Source: Candidatus Omnitrophota bacterium
Lineage (GTDB): Bacteria > Omnitrophota > Gorgyraeia > Gygaellales > Profunditerraquicolaceae
NCBI GenBank assembly: GCA_028712375.1
Contig: JAQTQG010000012.1
Location: 1 to 40,001, forward strand
DNA length: 40,001 nucleotides
Direction of reading: 5' to 3'
Shown in pieces: positions 35,775-40,001 of the stretch. Below the pieces are notes generated by a model. It ran no database searches and was not told the origin of the DNA. It saw nothing but the letters and a program-made list of their open reading frames with translations. How positions within the stretch are numbered: position 1 is the first letter of the stretch; each line of letters starts with the position of its first letter. A program made the translations under genes and the position numbers.

Positions 35775-37030
35775 TTTATATTCCCCGGATGCGTAATTCT
35801 GCCGGTGATCGCGCTGGCAGCGGCAACCGCCGGATTAGACAGATAAACAAAAGACAGCGGGCTGCCCATCCTGCCTAAAAAGTTACGGTTAGTGGTGGCA
35901 ATCGCCACTTCCCCTTCGGCTAAAATCCCCATATGCCCGCCCAGACATGGCCCGCAAGTGGGTGTTGAAAATACTCCGCCGGCTTTCACAAAAATCTCCG
36001 CTAACCCTTCTTTTACCGCCTGTAAATAAATCTTTTGCGTTGCCGGAAAAACAATTAGCTTTACGCCGGAGGCGGCTTTTTTGCCCTTAAGCAATGAGGC
36101 GGCAATCCGCAAATCCGAAATCCTGCCGTTGGTACAAGAACCAATCACTACCTGATCTACTTTTATATTTTTTAAGCTGCTTACCGGCTTGACATTACTG
36201 GGTAAATGCGGACAGGCAACTAAAGGCTCCAGGTCCGTCACATCCCATTCATAGGTTTTTTCATAAACCGCGTCAGGATCTGAATGATAAAACTTAGGTT
36301 TACGTTTGAACTTAGCGACAAACTTTTTAGTAATCTCATCCGGTTCAATCAACCCGGCTCTTCCGCCGGCTTCAATGGCCATATTACACATCGAGAAACG
36401 GTCATCCATGCTTAACTTTTTAATGACCGGGCCGCAAAATTCCATTACCTTATATAATGCTCCATCCACGCCGATCTGGCCGATAGTATAAAGAATCAAG
36501 TCTTTGCCGCCAACCCATTTATTTAATTTTCCTTTAAAAATAAACTTCAAAGAAGCCGGGACTTTTAACCAGCATTTACCGTCAATATAGGCGCGGGCTA
36601 AATCCGTCGAGCCCATTCCGGTGGCATAGGCGCCCAAGGCTCCGTAAGTACAAGTATGAGAATCCGCTCCGATAATTAAATCCCCGGGCATCACAATCCC
36701 CGCCTCCGGCAGGAGCGCATGCTCAATACCCATCTGGCCGACTTCAAAATAATTTTTTATTTTTTGTTCTTTGGCAAAATTCGCCAGGATCTTGCATTGG
36801 TTGGCGCTTTTTAAATCTTTGGCCGGAGCAAAATGGTCCGGGACTAAAACAATTTTATTTTTATTAAATACCTGCGCAAAACCGGATTTTTTAAATTCGG
36901 CAATCGCTAAAGGCGCGGTGATATCATTAGCCAGGGCCACATCCACATCCGCCTGGATAAATTCCCCGGGTTTAATGCTTTTTTGCCCGGAATGCTTTAA
37001 TAATATTTTTTCCGCTATTGTATAACCCAT
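35771..37030 (-). CDS. leuC: 3-isopropylmalate dehydratase large subunit
   Basis: MGYTIAEKILLKHSG, GADSHTCTYGALGAYATGMGSTDLA, VIGSCTNGRISDLRIAA, PTCGPCLGGHMGILAEGEVAIATTNRNFLGRMGS; start at 37030 preferred over 37063. Confidence 0.95.
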   Translation of the reverse strand: MGYTIAEKILLKHSGQKSIKPGEFIQADVDVALANDITAPLAIAEFKKSGFAQVFNKNKIVLVPDHFAPAKDLKSANQCKILANFAKEQKIKNYFEVGQMGIEHALLPEAGIVMPGDLIIGADSHTCTYGALGAYATGMGSTDLARAYIDGKCWLKVPASLKFIFKGKLNKWVGGKDLILYTIGQIGVDGALYKVMEFCGPVIKKLSMDDRFSMCNMAIEAGGRAGLIEPDEITKKFVAKFKRKPKFYHSDPDAVYEKTYEWDVTDLEPLVACPHLPSNVKPVSSLKNIKVDQVVIGSCTNGRISDLRIAASLLKGKKAASGVKLIVFPATQKIYLQAVKEGLAEIFVKAGGVFSTPTCGPCLGGHMGILAEGEVAIATTNRNFLGRMGSPLSFVYLSNPAVAAASAITGRITHPGNIK

Positions 37031-37051
37031 ATTTATTTGAACCTTAAACCA

Positions 37052-37079
37052 GTAGAGACGCAAAATTTTGCGTCTCTAC
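37052..37079. repeat. 28-bp perfect palindrome upstream of leuC
   Basis: GTAGAGACGCAAAATTTTGCGTCTCTAC. Confidence 0.95.
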
Positions 37080-37121
37080 ATTATATCATCAATAATAAAT
37101 CCAGAGATTTAAAATTTACTT

Positions 37122-38366
37122 TTATCCCTTAAATTTCTTTACAATCAGCGACGCGTTATGCCCGCCAAACCCGAGAGAATTGGACATCGCGGCTAAAACT
37201 TCAACCTTACGCGCCGTATTCGGCACATAATCCAAATCGCATTCCGGATCCGGATGTTCATAATTAATGGTCGGAGGAACCACTCCGTCTTTAATTGCCA
37301 AACAGCAGGCCGCAAATTCCACGCCGCCGGCCGCGCCTAAAAGATGCCCGGTGACGGACTTGGTCGATGAAACCATCACTTTTTTGCTGTGCTGCCCGAA
37401 CGCTTTCTTCATCGATAAAGTTTCAATTTTATCATTAAGTTTAGTGGAGGTGCCATGCGCGTTAATATAGGTAACTTCTTCGGGATTCATCTGCGCATCT
37501 TTTAAAGCCATAGCCATTGCCGCAGCCGCGCCCTCTCCGCCGGGATCCGGGGCGGTGATATGATACGCATCACAGGTCATGCCAAAACCGACAATCTCGG
37601 CAATAATATTGGCATTTCTTTTTTGCGCATGCTCTAAAGTTTCCAGAACCACCAGGCCGCAACCCTCTGCCATAATAAAACCATCGCGTTCCTGGTCAAA
37701 AGGACGGCTGGCTTTTTGCGGAGCGTCGTTTCTGGTGGAAAGCGCCCTTAAAGCGCAAAATCCGCCCACCGCCGTAGGAACAATACAGCCTTCGGTGCCT
37801 CCGGTAACCATAATATCCGCATCCCCGTAAAGAATAGTCCGATAGGCTTCCCCAATCGCATGGGAACCCGAAGCACAAGCAGTAGCAATGCAGGTATTCG
37901 GCCCCTTTAACCCGTGCGCAATCGCCACTAACCCGGCGGCTTCATTCACAATCAACATCGGAATTAAAAACGGAGAAAGCCGGGAAGGGCCTTTATTTAA
38001 TAAAATTTTATGCTCTTCTTCAATGGTATGCAAACTGCCGATACCTGAACCGATCATTACGCCGATCCGGTGCAGGTCTTCCTTGGTCAAATCCAAACCG
38101 GAAGATTCTACCGCCTGCTTGGCAGCAGCGATAGCATATTGCACAAATTTGGCAGTACGCTTAACCTCTTTCAGAGAGATTCCGTATTGCGTAGGATCAA
38201 AATTCTTCACTTCCGCGGCAATCTTGGAATCGAACTCCGTAGTATCAAAACTAGTATTTAACCCCACACCGCTCTTGCCTTCTTTTAAAGACTGCCAAAA
38301 GCTGGCAACATCATTGCCTACCGGGCTGATTACTCCTAAACCTGTGATTACAACTCTTTTTTTCAT
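37122..38366 (-). CDS. fabF: 3-oxoacyl-[acyl-carrier-protein] synthase II
   Basis: RVVITGLGVISPVGNDV, TACASGSHAIGEAYR, INAHGTSTKLND, KSVTGHLLGAAGGVE (Cys-His-His triad). Confidence 0.98.
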   Translation of the reverse strand: MKKRVVITGLGVISPVGNDVASFWQSLKEGKSGVGLNTSFDTTEFDSKIAAEVKNFDPTQYGISLKEVKRTAKFVQYAIAAAKQAVESSGLDLTKEDLHRIGVMIGSGIGSLHTIEEEHKILLNKGPSRLSPFLIPMLIVNEAAGLVAIAHGLKGPNTCIATACASGSHAIGEAYRTILYGDADIMVTGGTEGCIVPTAVGGFCALRALSTRNDAPQKASRPFDQERDGFIMAEGCGLVVLETLEHAQKRNANIIAEIVGFGMTCDAYHITAPDPGGEGAAAAMAMALKDAQMNPEEVTYINAHGTSTKLNDKIETLSMKKAFGQHSKKVMVSSTKSVTGHLLGAAGGVEFAACCLAIKDGVVPPTINYEHPDPECDLDYVPNTARKVEVLAAMSNSLGFGGHNASLIVKKFKG

Positions 38367-38383
38367 AATTGGACTAATATAAA

Positions 38384-38415
38384 TTTACCCCGCGATAGCA
38401 AAATAGCGGGGTAAA
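38384..38415 (-). terminator. hairpin between acpP and fabF (attenuator/processing-site candidate)
   Basis: TTTACCCCGC-GATAGCAAAATA-GCGGGGTAAA arms on either strand; short weak T tract. Confidence 0.5.
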
Positions 38416-38440
38416 TTGATTATTTTTAATAAATTATAGT

Positions 38441-38677
38441 TTATTTGGTGCTTTTTTCATCAATATACTTGATGGCATCGCCAACAGTAGCGATTTTCTC
38501 CGCGTCCTCATCAGGAATTTCAATACCAAACTCTTCCTCTAAGGCCATAACTAACTCTACGGTATCTAAGGAATCCGCCCCTAAATCATCGACAAATGAC
38601 GCTTCAGGAGTTACCTCTTCGGGTTTTACACCTAACTGTTCAGCTATGATTGACTTTACTTTCTCTTGTGATGCCAT
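38441..38677 (-). CDS. acpP: acyl carrier protein
   Basis: [56 protein letters not shown]; start at 38677 with GGAGG SD. Confidence 0.98.
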   Translation of the reverse strand: MASQEKVKSIIAEQLGVKPEEVTPEASFVDDLGADSLDTVELVMALEEEFGIEIPDEDAEKIATVGDAIKYIDEKSTK

Positions 38678-38714
38678 TCTTTTTTCCTCCTTGTGTGGTG
38701 TACTCTTCTTTACT

Positions 38715-39458
38715 TTAGGCCATAACCATACCGCCGTCAACCGTAATGACCTGCCCGGTTATATAGCGTGATTCTTCTGATGCTAAAAACAAGCAGAGAT
38801 TGGCGACATCCTCAGGCGTGCCTAACGTGCCCAGGGGGATGGCTTCCTGCATTTTCTTTTTGATATCCTCCGGGAGTTTATCCGTCATTGCGGTCTGTAT
38901 AAACCCGGGGGCAACCGCATTAGCATTAACATTGCGGCTGGCTAATTCTTTAGCTACTGTTTTGGTAAGAGCAATTATCCCGGCTTTAGAAGCTGCGTAA
39001 TTTGCCTGGCCCGGGTTACCCATTAAACCGATAATCGAAGCGATGCTGATAATCCTCCCGCTTCTCTGTTTGATCATCGGCCTGGAAACAGCTTTAATGC
39101 AGTTAAAAGTGCCTTTTAAATTGACATTTATTACCGCATCCCAGTCAGCTTGGGACATTCTAAGCATAAGATTGTCCTTAGTAATCCCAGCGTTGTTAAC
39201 TAATATATCAACCTTTCCCATTTTGTCAAGAATTTTGTTTATAGCGTCTTCTACCGACTCATAATTAGTCACATCCATGGCGATTGCCATGGCGCGCCTG
39301 CCTAAACCTTCGATATCTGAAGCGGTTTTCTGGGCAACTTCCAGGTTAACATCCGCCACCACGATGTCGGCGCCTTCTCTGGCAAAAGTCATCGCGATTG
39401 CCTGTCCAATTCCCCGTGCGCCACCGGTCACTAAAGCTACTTTATCTTTCAGTCTCAT
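38715..39458 (-). CDS. fabG: 3-oxoacyl-[acyl-carrier-protein] reductase
   Basis: [76 protein letters not shown]. Confidence 0.98.
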   Translation of the reverse strand: MRLKDKVALVTGGARGIGQAIAMTFAREGADIVVADVNLEVAQKTASDIEGLGRRAMAIAMDVTNYESVEDAINKILDKMGKVDILVNNAGITKDNLMLRMSQADWDAVINVNLKGTFNCIKAVSRPMIKQRSGRIISIASIIGLMGNPGQANYAASKAGIIALTKTVAKELASRNVNANAVAPGFIQTAMTDKLPEDIKKKMQEAIPLGTLGTPEDVANLCLFLASEESRYITGQVITVDGGMVMA

Positions 39459-39473
39459 TATTTTACCCCCTGT

Positions 39474-40001
39474 TTATGCGATATCGGTACTTTTCTCTAT
39501 ATTTACAACCTGGGCATTGCTATCAATCCGCCGCATTAATCCTTTTAATACTTTACCCGGGCCAAATTCCATAAAGTTTGCGGCTCCTTTTGACAAAATT
39601 AACTTCATAGAATCTTCCCAAAGGACACTGGCAGAAACCTGTTGGATTAAATTTTGCTTGATTTCATCAGCTGTAAACACGGGCTTACCGGTAACATTAC
39701 AGATTACGGGAAACTTAGGAGCCTGAATATTGATTTTCTCCAGCACGCGGGCTAATTTCTGCGAAGCTCCCTGCATAAAGGAAGAATGAAACGCGCCGCT
39801 AACCTCTAATATTACTGCCAGCTTTGCCCCTTTTTCTTTGGCTAAAGGCTGCGCCTGAATAATTGATTCCGGAGATCCGGAGATAACCACCTGGCCCGGA
39901 CAATTAATATTGGCTACTTCCGCTTTTACCACAACACAAATTTCTTTGACTTGCGCCAGATCCAAGCCGATAATAGAAAGCATTTTCCCGGATGCGCTTT
40001 T
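39474..40001 (-). CDS. fabD: malonyl CoA-acyl carrier protein transacylase, C-terminal part (truncated by window edge)
   Basis: CPGQVVISGSPESI, VSGAFHSSFMQGA, PVICNVTGKPV, QVSASVLWEDSM, FMEFGPGKVLKGLMRRI; the open frame continues past 39983 to the edge. Confidence 0.95.
   Translation of the reverse strand, partial: KSASGKMLSIIGLDLAQVKEICVVVKAEVANINCPGQVVISGSPESIIQAQPLAKEKGAKLAVILEVSGAFHSSFMQGASQKLARVLEKINIQAPKFPVICNVTGKPVFTADEIKQNLIQQVSASVLWEDSMKLILSKGAANFMEFGPGKVLKGLMRRIDSNAQVVNIEKSTDIA

Noticed and set aside
37888-38382. Plus-strand ORF of 164 aa antisense to fabF
   Set aside because: Shadow ORF of a highly conserved gene; no SD or family resemblance.
1-40001. CRISPR array, prophage, defence island, BGC, tRNA/rRNA
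   Set aside because: No regularly spaced direct repeats, no integrase/transposase/phage or defence proteins, no NRPS/PKS modules, and no recognisable tRNA or rRNA sequence were seen.

Overview
The window appears to be one gene-dense bacterial chromosomal segment with essentially every real gene on the minus strand. From high to low coordinate (the direction of transcription) it contains: fatty-acid synthesis (fabD 3' part, fabG, acpP, fabF); leuC-leuD-leuB; asd-truA; rplM-rpsI; arginine biosynthesis (argC-J-B-D-F-G-H); lysine/DAP biosynthesis by the DapL route (lysA-dapF-dapA-dapB-dapL); folK-panC-aspartate dehydrogenase; a small basic internally duplicated Cys protein; a TMTC-like/uvrA/TPR operon; a winged-helix + PilX-like pair; and a type IV pilus / type II secretion-like operon (HTH, PilM-PilN fusion, PilO, PilP-like, PilQ, PilB, PilC, pilin). 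Gene content and style resemble uncultivated Gram-negative lineages such as Omnitrophota, but that is inference. The proteins are mostly ordinary; the unusual content is in the gaps. (1) A ~72-75 nt three-arm palindromic element recurs at lysA/dapF, argB/argD and argC/argJ. It overlaps the upstream gene's end and supplies the SD and start codon of the downstream gene, with a compensatory A:U to G:C change and an internal competing arm. (2) A second family (AGCGGGTGGC...AGGACCCGCT) occurs four times, once inverted, and two copies flank a compositionally foreign-looking argH. (3) Other single-copy palindromes fill most remaining gaps longer than ~40 bp in the amino-acid block. Also noted: a probable leaderless rplM mRNA, a consensus promoter for the pilin, and an excisionase-type HTH gene coupled to pilM. 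No CRISPR array, rRNA, tRNA, transposase or prophage was recognised.
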